Below are positions 47,080 to 56,306 of a DNA stretch of 64,000 bases, one piece after another. Source of the stretch: Pollutibacter sp044353505 (GTDB lineage: Bacteria > Bacteroidota > Bacteroidia > Chitinophagales > Chitinophagaceae); NCBI GenBank assembly GCA_044353505.1, contig JBILBU010000008.1, positions 8,121-72,120 on the forward strand. The letters are read 5' to 3'. The notes beneath the pieces were generated by a model, which saw nothing but the letters and a program-made list of their open reading frames with translations, did no database searches and was not told the origin of the DNA. Every line of letters begins with the position of its first letter. Position 1 is the stretch's first letter. The translations under genes were made by a program, and so were the position numbers.

Positions 47080-48555
47080 ATGGAAAATATGAAACAGGTT
47101 AATGTTAAGACTACAGTCCGAAAAATGGCTGCAGATCTTTTTACTCCCGTTGGAATCTACCTGAGGTTAAGGGATCGATTCCGAGATACCATCTTACTTG
47201 AGAGTACAGACCATCATACTGCAGAGAATAGTTTTTCTTTTATTGCCATCAATGCTATTGGTGGTATTGAAATCTCATCTGATAACAAGGTTGAGTATAA
47301 GTACCCAGGGATGTTGCCCCAACAAATTGGTCTTGGAAAAGATGCCTCCGTTCCCGACTTGGTGTGGTCTTATATGCAGGGGTACAATGTGGAGGCCGGA
47401 GAAAAGCAACTCAAGTTTGCGCAGGGTTTATTTGGCTACACAGCCTATGACGCAATTCCTTTTTTTGAAACAATTGAGTTCAATAAAAAGCCCTACCGCG
47501 TCAAGCAAAATAATGATGTTATTGAGGATCAGATTGATCAAGCAATTCCATTGATGAGGTATCGCTTCTATCAGTATGTTATTGCAATAGATCATTTTAG
47601 AGATGAGTTGTATCTGCTGGAAAATCATATACCTGGTTTGCCCGGAAATAAGCAATTGGTTGAAGAGGTGATCTTGAGTAGGGATCTTCCTCAATATCCG
47701 TTTGAGACAACTGGTACAGAGACTTCCAATCTTACTGATCAAGAGTACCTTGAAATGGTTAAGAAAGGGATTGCCCACTGTTTCAGAGGCGACGTTTTTC
47801 AGATTGTTTTGAGCCGCAGATTTGAGCAGTCCTTTAAAGGGGATGAGTTCAATGTATACCGTGCACTGCGCATGATCAATCCATCTCCATATCTTTTCTT
47901 CTTCGATTACGGGGATTATAAATTGATGGGTTCATCACCAGAGAGTCAGTTGATTATCGCTAATGGTAAAGCCATCGTTCATCCAATTGCCGGTACATTC
48001 AAGAGAACAGGTGATGATACAGTAGACCGAAAAGAAGCAGAACGTTTACTAGAAGATCCAAAAGAAAATGCAGAGCATGTTATGTTGGTGGATTTGGCTA
48101 GAAATGATCTAAGTCGGGTTTGTGAAAAAGTTGAAGTCGCACAATATCGTCAAGTGAAATATTATTCGCATGTTATTCATCTTGTCAGTGAGGTGGTGGC
48201 CAATGTGAAAAAGGATTCGAATCCGGTGATGCTGATGGCCAAAACATTTCCTGCGGGCACCTTGAGTGGGGCTCCTAAGTTTCGTGCCATGCAACTCATC
48301 GATCAATACGAGAAAACATCCAGGTCTTTTTATGGAGGCGCAATCGGCTATATGGGATTTGATGGTTCTTCCAATCAGGCTATCTTGATTCGGAGCTTCC
48401 TCAGTAAGAACAATACCCTTTTTTATCAGGCCGGTGCAGGGGTGGTGGCCTCCAGTGTTCCTGAAAGTGAATTGCAAGAAGTGAACAATAAACTTGGGGC
48501 CTTAAAAAAGGCAGTGCTTTATGCTAGCGAAATAAATGTTGACAGGTCAAAATAA
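47080..48555 (+). CDS. trpE: Anthranilate synthase component I
   Basis: A 491-residue enzyme converting chorismate to anthranilate with ammonia from TrpG. The N-terminal LLES (residues 39-42) is the Trp feedback-binding motif, so the enzyme is probably Trp-inhibited. The chorismate-binding domain contains FQIVLSRRFE, GSSPESQLI, HPIAGTFKRTGDD and FPAGTLSGAPKFRAMQLI. It is the first gene of a tightly packed trp operon and lies directly behind the terminator hairpin. The start is the ATG at 47080, with a second Met at codon 4. Confidence 0.96.
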   Translation: MENMKQVNVKTTVRKMAADLFTPVGIYLRLRDRFRDTILLESTDHHTAENSFSFIAINAIGGIEISSDNKVEYKYPGMLPQQIGLGKDASVPDLVWSYMQGYNVEAGEKQLKFAQGLFGYTAYDAIPFFETIEFNKKPYRVKQNNDVIEDQIDQAIPLMRYRFYQYVIAIDHFRDELYLLENHIPGLPGNKQLVEEVILSRDLPQYPFETTGTETSNLTDQEYLEMVKKGIAHCFRGDVFQIVLSRRFEQSFKGDEFNVYRALRMINPSPYLFFFDYGDYKLMGSSPESQLIIANGKAIVHPIAGTFKRTGDDTVDRKEAERLLEDPKENAEHVMLVDLARNDLSRVCEKVEVAQYRQVKYYSHVIHLVSEVVANVKKDSNPVMLMAKTFPAGTLSGAPKFRAMQLIDQYEKTSRSFYGGAIGYMGFDGSSNQAILIRSFLSKNNTLFYQAGAGVVASSVPESELQEVNNKLGALKKAVLYASEINVDRSK

Positions 48556-48566
48556 AATAATACATA

Positions 48567-49175
48567 ATGCCTTTGAAAAAATTACTGGTACTTGATAATT
48601 ACGATTCCTTTACGTACAACCTGGTTCATCTTGCTCTTGAAATATTAGGGGAAGGGGTTGATGTATTTAGAAACGATGAAATATCCATCGAGGATGCTGG
48701 GAACTACGAAAAAATTCTTCTTTCGCCTGGTCCGGGTATCCCAGAAGAGGCGGGAATTTTGTTGCCACTGATCAGAGCCTATGCACCAAGTCGTTCCATG
48801 CTCGGAGTATGTTTAGGACATCAGGCAATCGGAGAGGCGTTTGGTGGACAATTGTCAAATCTTTCATCTGTGTATCATGGAGTCTCAACTCCAATAACAA
48901 TAGATCGCAGCATTAACGAATCTTCATTTCACAATGATTGGTTTTTGAATTTGGAGAGCCCTCTTCAGGTTGGTCGGTATCACAGTTGGGTAGTTAAAGA
49001 TGAAGGATTTCCAGCTGAGCTTGAAGTTACTTCTAGGGATGACAAAGGGATGATCATGTCTCTTCGTCACAGAAAATTTGATGTTCAAGGTGTACAATTT
49101 CATCCTGAAAGTGTGCTGACACCAGAGGGTAAAACCATGTTATACAACTGGTTAAATAATAAGGCTGTCCTATAA
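48567..49175 (+). CDS. trpG: Anthranilate synthase component II (glutamine amidotransferase)
   Basis: A 202-residue class I amidotransferase. The nucleophile Cys82 is in LGVCLGHQAIGEAFGG, and the His-Glu of the triad are in GVQFHPESVLTPEG. LDNYDSFTYNLVH at the N terminus is typical. It starts 11 nt after trpE. It might also serve para-aminobenzoate synthesis, as in many bacteria, but the context favours tryptophan. Confidence 0.96.
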   Translation: MPLKKLLVLDNYDSFTYNLVHLALEILGEGVDVFRNDEISIEDAGNYEKILLSPGPGIPEEAGILLPLIRAYAPSRSMLGVCLGHQAIGEAFGGQLSNLSSVYHGVSTPITIDRSINESSFHNDWFLNLESPLQVGRYHSWVVKDEGFPAELEVTSRDDKGMIMSLRHRKFDVQGVQFHPESVLTPEGKTMLYNWLNNKAVL

Positions 49176-49186
49176 ATTATAGAAAA

Positions 49187-50182
49187 ATGAAACAAATTCT
49201 AAATTATTTATTTGAGCATAAAGTACTTTCGCGTGCGTATGCAAAGGAGATTATGCTTGATTTAGGTAGAGGGAAATTTAATGATCACGAATTAAGTGCC
49301 TTGATGACTGTCTTTCTAATGCGCAGCATTGCTCTTTCTGAGCTACAAGGATTCCGCGACGCTTTGTTGGAGCTTGCAGTGCCTATTAGTTTTGAGGAGC
49401 GTAAGGTGATGGATATCGTAGGAACTGGTGGAGATGGAAAAAACACCTTCAATATTTCTACACTTTCATGTTTTATAGTTGCGGGTGCAGGTCAGCCTGT
49501 TGCCAAACATGGGAGCTACGGTTCAAGCTCCGTGAGTGGAGCTTCAAATTTGATGGATTCTTTAGGCTACAAGTTCAAGAATGATGAATCTGTTCTCCGA
49601 CATGAGATAGACGAAACAAATATGTGCTTTTTGCACGCGCCTTTCTTTCATCCTGCACTCAAAGCTGTTGCACCGATTAGAAAGAATCTTGAGATAAGAA
49701 CATTTTTTAATATGCTTGGTCCGATTGTAAATCCGTCTAGCCCATCATTTCAGCTAGTTGGCGTGTATAATCTTGAGATTGCAAGGATGTATAATTACTT
49801 CTTTCAAGGCGAAGCCAGGAAGTATGCAATCATTCATTCTTTGGATGGCTATGATGAGATCTCTCTAACTGCAGATGTCAAATCTTTTTCTCCGGCTGGC
49901 GAAAAAATATATTCTCCAGAAGAACTTTCGGGACTTAGAATTGATGGTGCTGATATTTATGGGGGAGAGTCTGTACAGGAAGCCTCTTCAATATTTATGA
50001 AAATTCTTCAAGGGGAAGGAAGCCCCTCCCAAAATGCGGTTGTCATATCAAATGCGGCAATGGCACTTTCTCTTACCGATGATTTTGGTGATTATCAGTC
50101 GGCAAGGGATGCTGCAAAAGAAAGTCTTGAATCTGGTAAGGCCTATGCGACACTTAAACAATTATTGGCTCTCCAAGCTTAA
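49187..50182 (+). CDS. trpD: Anthranilate phosphoribosyltransferase
   Basis: A 331-residue enzyme joining anthranilate and PRPP. The PRPP/Mg loop DIVGTGGDGKNTFNIST (near residue 80) and KHGSYGSSSVSGASN (near 108) are visible; the latter differs from the proteobacterial KHGNRSVSSKSG form, as usual in Bacteroidota. It is 11 nt downstream of trpG. Confidence 0.95.
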   Translation: MKQILNYLFEHKVLSRAYAKEIMLDLGRGKFNDHELSALMTVFLMRSIALSELQGFRDALLELAVPISFEERKVMDIVGTGGDGKNTFNISTLSCFIVAGAGQPVAKHGSYGSSSVSGASNLMDSLGYKFKNDESVLRHEIDETNMCFLHAPFFHPALKAVAPIRKNLEIRTFFNMLGPIVNPSSPSFQLVGVYNLEIARMYNYFFQGEARKYAIIHSLDGYDEISLTADVKSFSPAGEKIYSPEELSGLRIDGADIYGGESVQEASSIFMKILQGEGSPSQNAVVISNAAMALSLTDDFGDYQSARDAAKESLESGKAYATLKQLLALQA

Positions 50183-50187
50183 ATGAA

Positions 50188-50967
50188 ATGAACATATTAG
50201 ATACCATAATTGAACAAAAAAGGGTAGAGGTTTCTGAAAGAAAGCTTAGGGTTGCTTTATCTGATCTTCAGCAAACACCCTATTATTCAAGAAATACATA
50301 TTCGTTGGTCAGCAAGTTGAAAGACGCAGATGCTACAGGCATAATTGCAGAATTCAAGCGAAAATCACCTTCAAAGGGTATAATTAATGATCAAGCTGAT
50401 GTTGTTCAAGTTACAACTGCTTATCAGGATGCAGGGGCATCTGCAGTTTCTGTATTGACCGATGAATCTTTTTTTGGTGGATCTGATGCTGATTTGCTTG
50501 CCATCAGGCCATACCTTAAAATTCCAATTCTAAGAAAAGAGTTCATCGTTGATCAATACCAGATTCATGAAGCGAAATCAATTGGGGCCGACTTAATTCT
50601 CTTGATTGCAGCTTGTCTCAGTATAAATGAAGTAAAGGAATTGTCCACTTTAGCCCAATCAATAGGTCTTGAGGTCTTGCTTGAACTTCATGATGAGGAC
50701 GAATTGGGTCATGTCTGCGATACGGTTAATCTTGTTGGGATAAACAATCGAAGCCTCAAGACGTTTGATGTAAATATTGAGAGAAGTTTAATGATGGCAA
50801 AGCGGATTCCAGAGGATAAACTAAAGGTGGCTGAAAGTGGGATTGATGATCCAGCTCAAGTGAGGTTGTTTCGGGATAATGGCTATGATGCTTTTTTGAT
50901 TGGTGAAAACTTTATGAAAACAACTAATCCAGGATTAGCGCTAAGTCAGTTTATAGAAAATATCTAA
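50188..50967 (+). CDS. trpC: Indole-3-glycerol-phosphate synthase
   Basis: A 259-residue (beta/alpha)8 enzyme. Family motifs are visible: IIAEFKRKSPSKG (catalytic Lys), PILRKEFIVDQYQIHEA (Lys, Glu), LVGINNRSLKTF, and AESGIDDP. It is a stand-alone TrpC; the TrpF activity is encoded separately by the next gene, not fused as in E. coli. The ATG at 50188 lies 5 nt after the trpD stop. Confidence 0.96.
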   Translation: MNILDTIIEQKRVEVSERKLRVALSDLQQTPYYSRNTYSLVSKLKDADATGIIAEFKRKSPSKGIINDQADVVQVTTAYQDAGASAVSVLTDESFFGGSDADLLAIRPYLKIPILRKEFIVDQYQIHEAKSIGADLILLIAACLSINEVKELSTLAQSIGLEVLLELHDEDELGHVCDTVNLVGINNRSLKTFDVNIERSLMMAKRIPEDKLKVAESGIDDPAQVRLFRDNGYDAFLIGENFMKTTNPGLALSQFIENI

Positions 50968-50969
50968 TC

Positions 50970-51608
50970 ATGAGAATAAAGGTATGCGGAATGACCAGTA
51001 TTGTTCAGCTCAAAGAGCTGGAAGAGATGGGTGTGGATTTTGCAGGCCTCATTTTTTATTCACGATCACCAAGATATGCCACCCGCGGAGGTCTGACTCC
51101 CGAGGTATTGAAGAAAGAAAAGCTTAGGATAAACCGAATTGGAGTTTTTGTTAATGAGACGGTTGAAATGGTGCTAAAGACCGTGGATACTTGGAAGCTG
51201 GATATGGTTCAGTTGCACGGTGATGAATCTCCAATTTATTGTGAGAAAATCAGTAATCATGTGAACACGATCAAAGCGTTTAGGGTTAGTGCCGAGGAGA
51301 ATATCCCCTATAAGGTTTCCCCTTTTACAGAAGCTGCTGATCTTTTTCTCTATGACACCATGGCAAAACAGTACGGCGGTACGGGGGAGCAGTTTAACTG
51401 GGATCTATTAAACAAAGACAAGCTTACCAAGTCATATTTCCTAAGTGGCGGAATTGGTCCTGATGATCTCGATAAAATCAAGGACTTTTGTATACATCAA
51501 GACAAACTTTTTTCCTTGGATCTCAATAGTAAATTCGAGACTTCTCCTGGTGTTAAGGACATGACTGTTTTAAAACGATTTGTAGAAAGCATAAAAAAAA
51601 ACAACTAA
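50970..51608 (+). CDS. trpF: Phosphoribosylanthranilate isomerase
   Basis: A 212-residue (beta/alpha)8 isomerase. The N-terminal MRIKVCGMTSIVQL has the catalytic Cys7, with VQLHGDESPIYCEK and FLSGGIGPDDL as further landmarks; the catalytic Asp is in the late DLNSKFETSPG segment. It starts 2 nt after trpC. hisA, which has a similar fold and reaction, is encoded separately downstream. Confidence 0.95.
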   Translation: MRIKVCGMTSIVQLKELEEMGVDFAGLIFYSRSPRYATRGGLTPEVLKKEKLRINRIGVFVNETVEMVLKTVDTWKLDMVQLHGDESPIYCEKISNHVNTIKAFRVSAEENIPYKVSPFTEAADLFLYDTMAKQYGGTGEQFNWDLLNKDKLTKSYFLSGGIGPDDLDKIKDFCIHQDKLFSLDLNSKFETSPGVKDMTVLKRFVESIKKNN

Positions 51609-51609
51609 G

Positions 51610-52803
51610 ATGATAAAAGTTTTTTCGAAGCCAGATGAAAATGGCTATTACGGTGAGTTTGGCGGAGCCTATATTCCTGAAATGCTTTACCAAAATGTGG
51701 AGCATTTGAAATCTTCTTATTTATCTATCATCGGGGATCCGGTATTCCAGAAAGAGTTTCATGCATTGTTGAAAGATTACGTTGGAAGGCCCACACCACT
51801 TTTTCTTGCTGAACGTTTAACTGAACGTTTTCAATCAACGATCTATCTTAAAAGAGAAGACCTATGCCATACTGGGGCACATAAAATCAATAATACCATT
51901 GGACAGATTCTTCTTGCTCAACGTTTGGGAAAGACAAGAATTATTGCTGAAACCGGTGCAGGTCAGCATGGTGTTGCTACTGCAACAGTTTGTGCACTAA
52001 AGGGAATGGAATGTATTGTGTATATGGGCGAAAAGGATATCCAACGCCAGGCGCCTAATGTGGCGCGCATGAAAATGTTAGGTGCCAAAGTTATTCCTGC
52101 AACAAGCGGAAGCAAGACACTTAAAGACGCAACAAATGAGGCCATTAGAGATTGGATAAACAATCCTATTGATACGCATTACATCATTGGTTCAGTTGTT
52201 GGGCCACATCCATATCCAGATATGGTTTCTATTTTTCAGTCTGTTATCAGTGCTGAAATCCGGGTTCAATTAAAAGAAAAAACGGGTAACGAATTGCCCA
52301 CACGGGTTATTGCCTGCGTTGGTGGTGGCAGCAATGCCGCAGGTGCTTTCTATCACTTCTTGGATGAGCCCACAGTTGAAATTGTTTCTGTTGAAGCAGC
52401 TGGACATGGTGTGAATAGTGGAATGAGTGCTGCCACAACACAGCTTGGAGTTCCAGGAATTTTGCATGGAAGTAAAAGTATTGTGATGCAGACTGCTGAC
52501 GGACAAGTTGTCGAGCCACACAGCATTTCTGCTGGTCTCGATTATCCTGGAATTGGCCCCATGCATGCAAATTTATATACGAGTAAGCGTGCCAGGTTTA
52601 TGAGTGCTACGGATGAAGAAGCCTTAAGTTGGGCTTTTGAGTTATCACGCATGGAAGGAATTATTCCTGCTTTAGAGACTGCACATGCATTTGCAGTATT
52701 GGGGGAAATGGGACTGAAGAAAAATGATGTTAACGTGGTTTGTTTGAGTGGCAGAGGCGACAAAGACCTTTCTACCTATATGAATGCAATGAATGAACAA
52801 TAA
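51610..52803 (+). CDS. trpB: Tryptophan synthase beta subunit
   Basis: A 397-residue PLP enzyme making tryptophan from indole and serine. Lys92 (CHTGAHKINNT) carries PLP, with GAGQHGVATATV and CVGGGSNAAGAF (phosphate loop) following. It is of the TrpB1 type that pairs with TrpA, which is encoded next. The ATG lies 1 nt after the trpF stop. Confidence 0.97.
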   Translation: MIKVFSKPDENGYYGEFGGAYIPEMLYQNVEHLKSSYLSIIGDPVFQKEFHALLKDYVGRPTPLFLAERLTERFQSTIYLKREDLCHTGAHKINNTIGQILLAQRLGKTRIIAETGAGQHGVATATVCALKGMECIVYMGEKDIQRQAPNVARMKMLGAKVIPATSGSKTLKDATNEAIRDWINNPIDTHYIIGSVVGPHPYPDMVSIFQSVISAEIRVQLKEKTGNELPTRVIACVGGGSNAAGAFYHFLDEPTVEIVSVEAAGHGVNSGMSAATTQLGVPGILHGSKSIVMQTADGQVVEPHSISAGLDYPGIGPMHANLYTSKRARFMSATDEEALSWAFELSRMEGIIPALETAHAFAVLGEMGLKKNDVNVVCLSGRGDKDLSTYMNAMNEQ

Positions 52804-52815
52804 AAGTGAAAAGAA

Positions 52816-53586
52816 ATGAGCAGGTTCGAAGAATTATTTGAAAGGAAGCGCTCCGGCGTTTTGAATGTGTATGTCACTGCCGGGTTTCCTGAACTTGATA
52901 GTACGCTAACTATTATGGAGGTACTTCAGCAACATGGTGCGGATGTAATTGAGATTGGGATGCCCTATAGCGATCCGCTAGCCGATGGTCCGGTAATTCA
53001 AGAAAGCAGTGCAGTGGCCTTGGAGAATGGGATGACCATTGCACGACTTTTTGAACAGCTCAAAGGATTTAGAGAAAAAATACATGTGCCTGTTGTACTG
53101 ATGGGGTATATGAACCCTGTGCTTCAATATGGGTTTGAAAAATTTTGTTCAGATGCTGAGGCTGTAGGTATTGATGGGTTGATACTTCCAGACCTTCCAG
53201 CCCTTGAGTTTGAGCAGTCTTATGGGAAGGTTATAAAAAAACACAACCTGGATTTCATCTTTCTAGTTACACCAGAGACGAGTGAGGAAAGAGTTAGGAA
53301 ACTTGACGGACTAAGCTCAGGTTTTTTATACGCTGTTTCATCTTCATCCACGACTGGTAAAGAGCAGGATTTTTCGGGTGTTACCTCATATCTTAAGAAA
53401 CTCGGTTCATATCAACTCAAGAATCATGTATTGGTTGGTTTTGGCATTAAGGACAAAACCACATTTGATGCTGTAAAGGATCATGCACATGGGGCAATCA
53501 TTGGGTCTGCTTTCATTAAAGCACTCTCTGAAAAAGGAACTCCATCAGATATCACCTCGAGATTTATCAATGCAGTACTTAACTAA
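52816..53586 (+). CDS. trpA: Tryptophan synthase alpha subunit
   Basis: A 256-residue (beta/alpha)8 subunit that releases indole from indole-glycerol phosphate. The catalytic Glu46 and Asp57 lie in VIEIGMPYSDPLADGP; VLMGYMNPVLQYG and LPDLPALE are further signatures. It is the last trp gene; hisH begins 6 nt after its stop. Confidence 0.96.
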   Translation: MSRFEELFERKRSGVLNVYVTAGFPELDSTLTIMEVLQQHGADVIEIGMPYSDPLADGPVIQESSAVALENGMTIARLFEQLKGFREKIHVPVVLMGYMNPVLQYGFEKFCSDAEAVGIDGLILPDLPALEFEQSYGKVIKKHNLDFIFLVTPETSEERVRKLDGLSSGFLYAVSSSSTTGKEQDFSGVTSYLKKLGSYQLKNHVLVGFGIKDKTTFDAVKDHAHGAIIGSAFIKALSEKGTPSDITSRFINAVLN

Positions 53587-53592
53587 TTATTG

Positions 53593-54189
53593 ATGAAGGT
53601 AGTTGTAATTAAATATAATGCGGGGAATGTGAGATCAGTGCAGTTTGCATTAGAAAGACTTGGTGTTTTACCAACATTTTCTGATGATCCAGAAACTATT
53701 TTGTCTGCTGATAAAATAATTTTCCCAGGCGTTGGAGAAGCGAGCTCTGCCATGACCTATCTTAAAGAAAGGGGACTTGATCAAGTTATTGTAAAAGCAA
53801 CACAGCCCTTTCTTGGAATCTGTCTGGGCATGCAACTTATGTGCTCACATTCTGAAGAAAATAATACTACCTGCTTGGGCGTGTTTAAGGAAGATGTCAA
53901 ACGTTTTGTGCCAAACCACGCTGCTGATAAAGTGCCGCAAATTGGGTGGAATACCATCTATGATTTGAAGACAAACTTGTTTGATCGTGTACAAGAAAAT
54001 AGCTTTTGTTATTTTGTACATAGTTATTATGCCAGCAAAGGGGAACATACTGTTGCTACAACTGATTATTGCGGGCCCTACAGTGCTGCATTACACCTTA
54101 ATAATTTTTATGGTGTTCAGTTTCATCCAGAAAAAAGTGCAGATACCGGAGAATTAATATTGAAGAATTTTTTAAATCTACCTTTATAA
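53593..54189 (+). CDS. hisH: Imidazole glycerol phosphate synthase, glutaminase subunit
   Basis: A 198-residue class I amidotransferase feeding ammonia to HisF. The nucleophile Cys77 is in LGICLGMQLM, with GVQFHPEKS near the end and FPGVGEASSAM earlier. The ATG at 53593 is preferred to the TTG one codon upstream. It directly follows trpA, so histidine genes continue the trp operon. Its stop overlaps the hisA start by one base. Confidence 0.95.
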   Translation: MKVVVIKYNAGNVRSVQFALERLGVLPTFSDDPETILSADKIIFPGVGEASSAMTYLKERGLDQVIVKATQPFLGICLGMQLMCSHSEENNTTCLGVFKEDVKRFVPNHAADKVPQIGWNTIYDLKTNLFDRVQENSFCYFVHSYYASKGEHTVATTDYCGPYSAALHLNNFYGVQFHPEKSADTGELILKNFLNLPL

Positions 54190-54920
54190 TGCAGATTATA
54201 CCTGCTATTGATATTATTGATGGAAAGTGTGTGAGGCTTACAGAAGGCGACTATAGTCAGAAGACGGAGTATGCCTACACCCCATTGGAATTAGCAAAAA
54301 TGTATCAGGACAATGGCATTGAAAGATTGCACTTGGTTGATCTTGACGGTGCAAAAGCTGGAAAAGTAACCAATTGGGCTGTTGCTGAATCGATCGTCAA
54401 GCACACCAAGTTGGTCATTGATTTTGGAGGAGGAGTGAAAACAGTTGAAGAAGTAAGAAGAATTCTTGATTTAAATATTTCTTATGTAACAGTTGGCAGT
54501 GTTGCCGCAAAACAGCCTGAAGTTTTTAACAGCTGGGTAGATGAATTTGGAGCTGAAAAATTTATGCTTGGTGCTGATGTCAGGGGTGAGCACATCATGG
54601 TAAGTGGCTGGATGGAAAAGTCTGATTTGGAATTGATGCCCTTTTTAAAGGCAAATAGTGCTAAAGGAATTCGAAATGTATTTTGTACCGACGTAAGCAA
54701 AGATGGACGGCTAGAAGGTCCTGCCACTGAATTATACAGGCGCATTAAGCTTCAGTTCCCTGAATTGTTTTTGATTGCTAGTGGTGGAGTTTCTCAGCTA
54801 TCTGATTTGTATGATCTTAAGGAGGCTGGTTGTGATGGTGTCATCATTGGCAAGGCTATTTATGAAAACCGTATTTCCATGGATCAATTGAAGAACTTTA
54901 TTCAACAACAAGGAAACTGA
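54189..54920 (+). CDS. hisA: ProFAR isomerase (phosphoribosylformimino-AICAR ribotide isomerase)
   Basis: A 243-residue (beta/alpha)8 enzyme of histidine synthesis. The N-terminal IPAIDIIDGKCVRL with catalytic Asp8 and the LVDLDGAKAG segment separate it from HisF. VIDFGGGVKT and IASGGVSQL are the phosphate-binding loops. It is fused to hisH by a TAATG overlap, indicating coupled translation. Confidence 0.95.
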   Translation: MQIIPAIDIIDGKCVRLTEGDYSQKTEYAYTPLELAKMYQDNGIERLHLVDLDGAKAGKVTNWAVAESIVKHTKLVIDFGGGVKTVEEVRRILDLNISYVTVGSVAAKQPEVFNSWVDEFGAEKFMLGADVRGEHIMVSGWMEKSDLELMPFLKANSAKGIRNVFCTDVSKDGRLEGPATELYRRIKLQFPELFLIASGGVSQLSDLYDLKEAGCDGVIIGKAIYENRISMDQLKNFIQQQGN

Positions 54921-54924
54921 TTGT

Positions 54925-55677
54925 ATGCTAACTAAAAGGATAATACCTTGTTTGGATATCAAAGATGGCCGCACGGTTAAAGGAACCAACTTCGTAGACC
55001 TTCGTGATGCGGGTGATCCTGTTGAGCTTGCAGCACGCTATGCTGAAGAGGGTGCTGATGAGCTTGTTTTTCTTGATATTACTGCCACCAATGAGAAACG
55101 AAAAACATTAGCTAGTCTGGTTGATAAAATTGCCCATCGGATCAACATCCCTTTTACTGTCGGTGGAGGAATTTCTTCTATTGAAGATGTTAGGGTATTG
55201 CTTGATAGTGGTGCTGATAAAGTTTCGATCAACACTTCGGCATTCAAAGATCCGGAGTTAATTAATAGGCTGTCCTCTGAATTCGGAAGCCAGTGTATCG
55301 TTTTGGCAATTGATACGAAGCAACATGACGATGGAGATTGGTATGTTTATTTGAATGGCGGAAGGATAGCAACGGAAAGAAAATGCATTGATTGGGCCAT
55401 TGAAGGTGTAACGAGAGGTGCCGGAGAAATTCTACTCACCTCTATGGATCATGATGGTACTAAAGCCGGTTTTGCAAAAGCTATTACCGAAGCTGTTTCC
55501 AAATCAGTTCCTGTTCCGGTTATCGCTTCTGGCGGTGGCGGGGCACCCGAACATTTTGCTGAGATTCTAGATGGTCCTGCTGACGCAGCTTTGGCAGCGA
55601 GTATTTTCCATTTCAGAGAAATATCTATCCCTGACCTTAAATCATATCTCCGACTTCACTCCATTTGTGTGCGTTAA
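54925..55677 (+). CDS. hisF: Imidazole glycerol phosphate synthase, cyclase subunit
   Basis: A 250-residue (beta/alpha)8 cyclase partner of HisH. Catalytic Asp11 lies in CLDIKDGRTVKG and the second Asp in LAIDTKQHDDGDW; FTVGGGISSIEDV and IASGGGGAPEHF are the phosphate loops. It starts 4 nt after hisA. Confidence 0.96.
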   Translation: MLTKRIIPCLDIKDGRTVKGTNFVDLRDAGDPVELAARYAEEGADELVFLDITATNEKRKTLASLVDKIAHRINIPFTVGGGISSIEDVRVLLDSGADKVSINTSAFKDPELINRLSSEFGSQCIVLAIDTKQHDDGDWYVYLNGGRIATERKCIDWAIEGVTRGAGEILLTSMDHDGTKAGFAKAITEAVSKSVPVPVIASGGGGAPEHFAEILDGPADAALAASIFHFREISIPDLKSYLRLHSICVR

Positions 55678-55706
55678 TGGGTTTGAATGTCTAATTTTAC
55701 ACTATT

Positions 55707-56306
55707 ATGGAAGCAACAATAGACTTTAAAAAATTTGCTGATGGACTTGCTCCTGCTATTACTCAAGATGAGCATACGGGTAAGGTGCTTATGTTGGGAT
55801 ACATGAATCAGGCGGCATTTGATGCTACTATGGCTTCAGGGAAAGTGACATTTTACAGTAGGTCAAAAGAGCGGTTGTGGACTAAAGGGGAGGAGAGTGG
55901 TAACTTTTTGATGTTGAAGTCTTATGCCTTGGATTGTGATCAAGATGCGATATTGTTTAAAGTTTCTCCTGTTGGTCCGGTTTGTCATACTGGTGCCGAC
56001 ACCTGCTGGGGAGAAGTGAATGCATCTGAAGATTTTTTAAGTTATCTGGAATCAATCATTGAACTTAGAAAGAATGGAGAAGATGACAGTTCATACATCA
56101 AAAGTCTTTTTGCAAAAGGGATAAACAAGATTGCGCAGAAGGTTGGTGAAGAGGCTGTAGAGCTGGTCATAGAGGCAAAAGATCAGGATGATGAAAAGTT
56201 TTTAGATGAAGCTGCGGATCTCCTCTTTCACTATTTGCTTTTGCTTAACAGTAAAGGGTTTAATTTAGATGATGTCAAATCGATACTCAAAAAAAGACAT
56301 AAATAA
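55707..56306 (+). CDS. hisIE: Bifunctional phosphoribosyl-AMP cyclohydrolase / phosphoribosyl-ATP pyrophosphatase
   Basis: A 199-residue fusion. The HisI half (residues 1-105) has LMLGYMNQAAFDAT, TFYSRSKERLWTKGEESGN and the metal ligands in CDQDAILF and CHTGADTCWGE. The HisE half (about 110-199) has INKIAQKVGEEAVELVIEA and LLFHYLLLL. It catalyses steps 2 and 3 of histidine synthesis. The hisG, hisD, hisC and hisB genes are not nearby. Its stop overlaps by one base the start of the TlpA-like gene. Confidence 0.95.
   Translation: MEATIDFKKFADGLAPAITQDEHTGKVLMLGYMNQAAFDATMASGKVTFYSRSKERLWTKGEESGNFLMLKSYALDCDQDAILFKVSPVGPVCHTGADTCWGEVNASEDFLSYLESIIELRKNGEDDSSYIKSLFAKGINKIAQKVGEEAVELVIEAKDQDDEKFLDEAADLLFHYLLLLNSKGFNLDDVKSILKKRHK

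Noticed and set aside
47428..48477. Two 116- and 122-codon minus-strand frames opposite trpE
   Set aside because: Shadows of trpE with no family resemblance.
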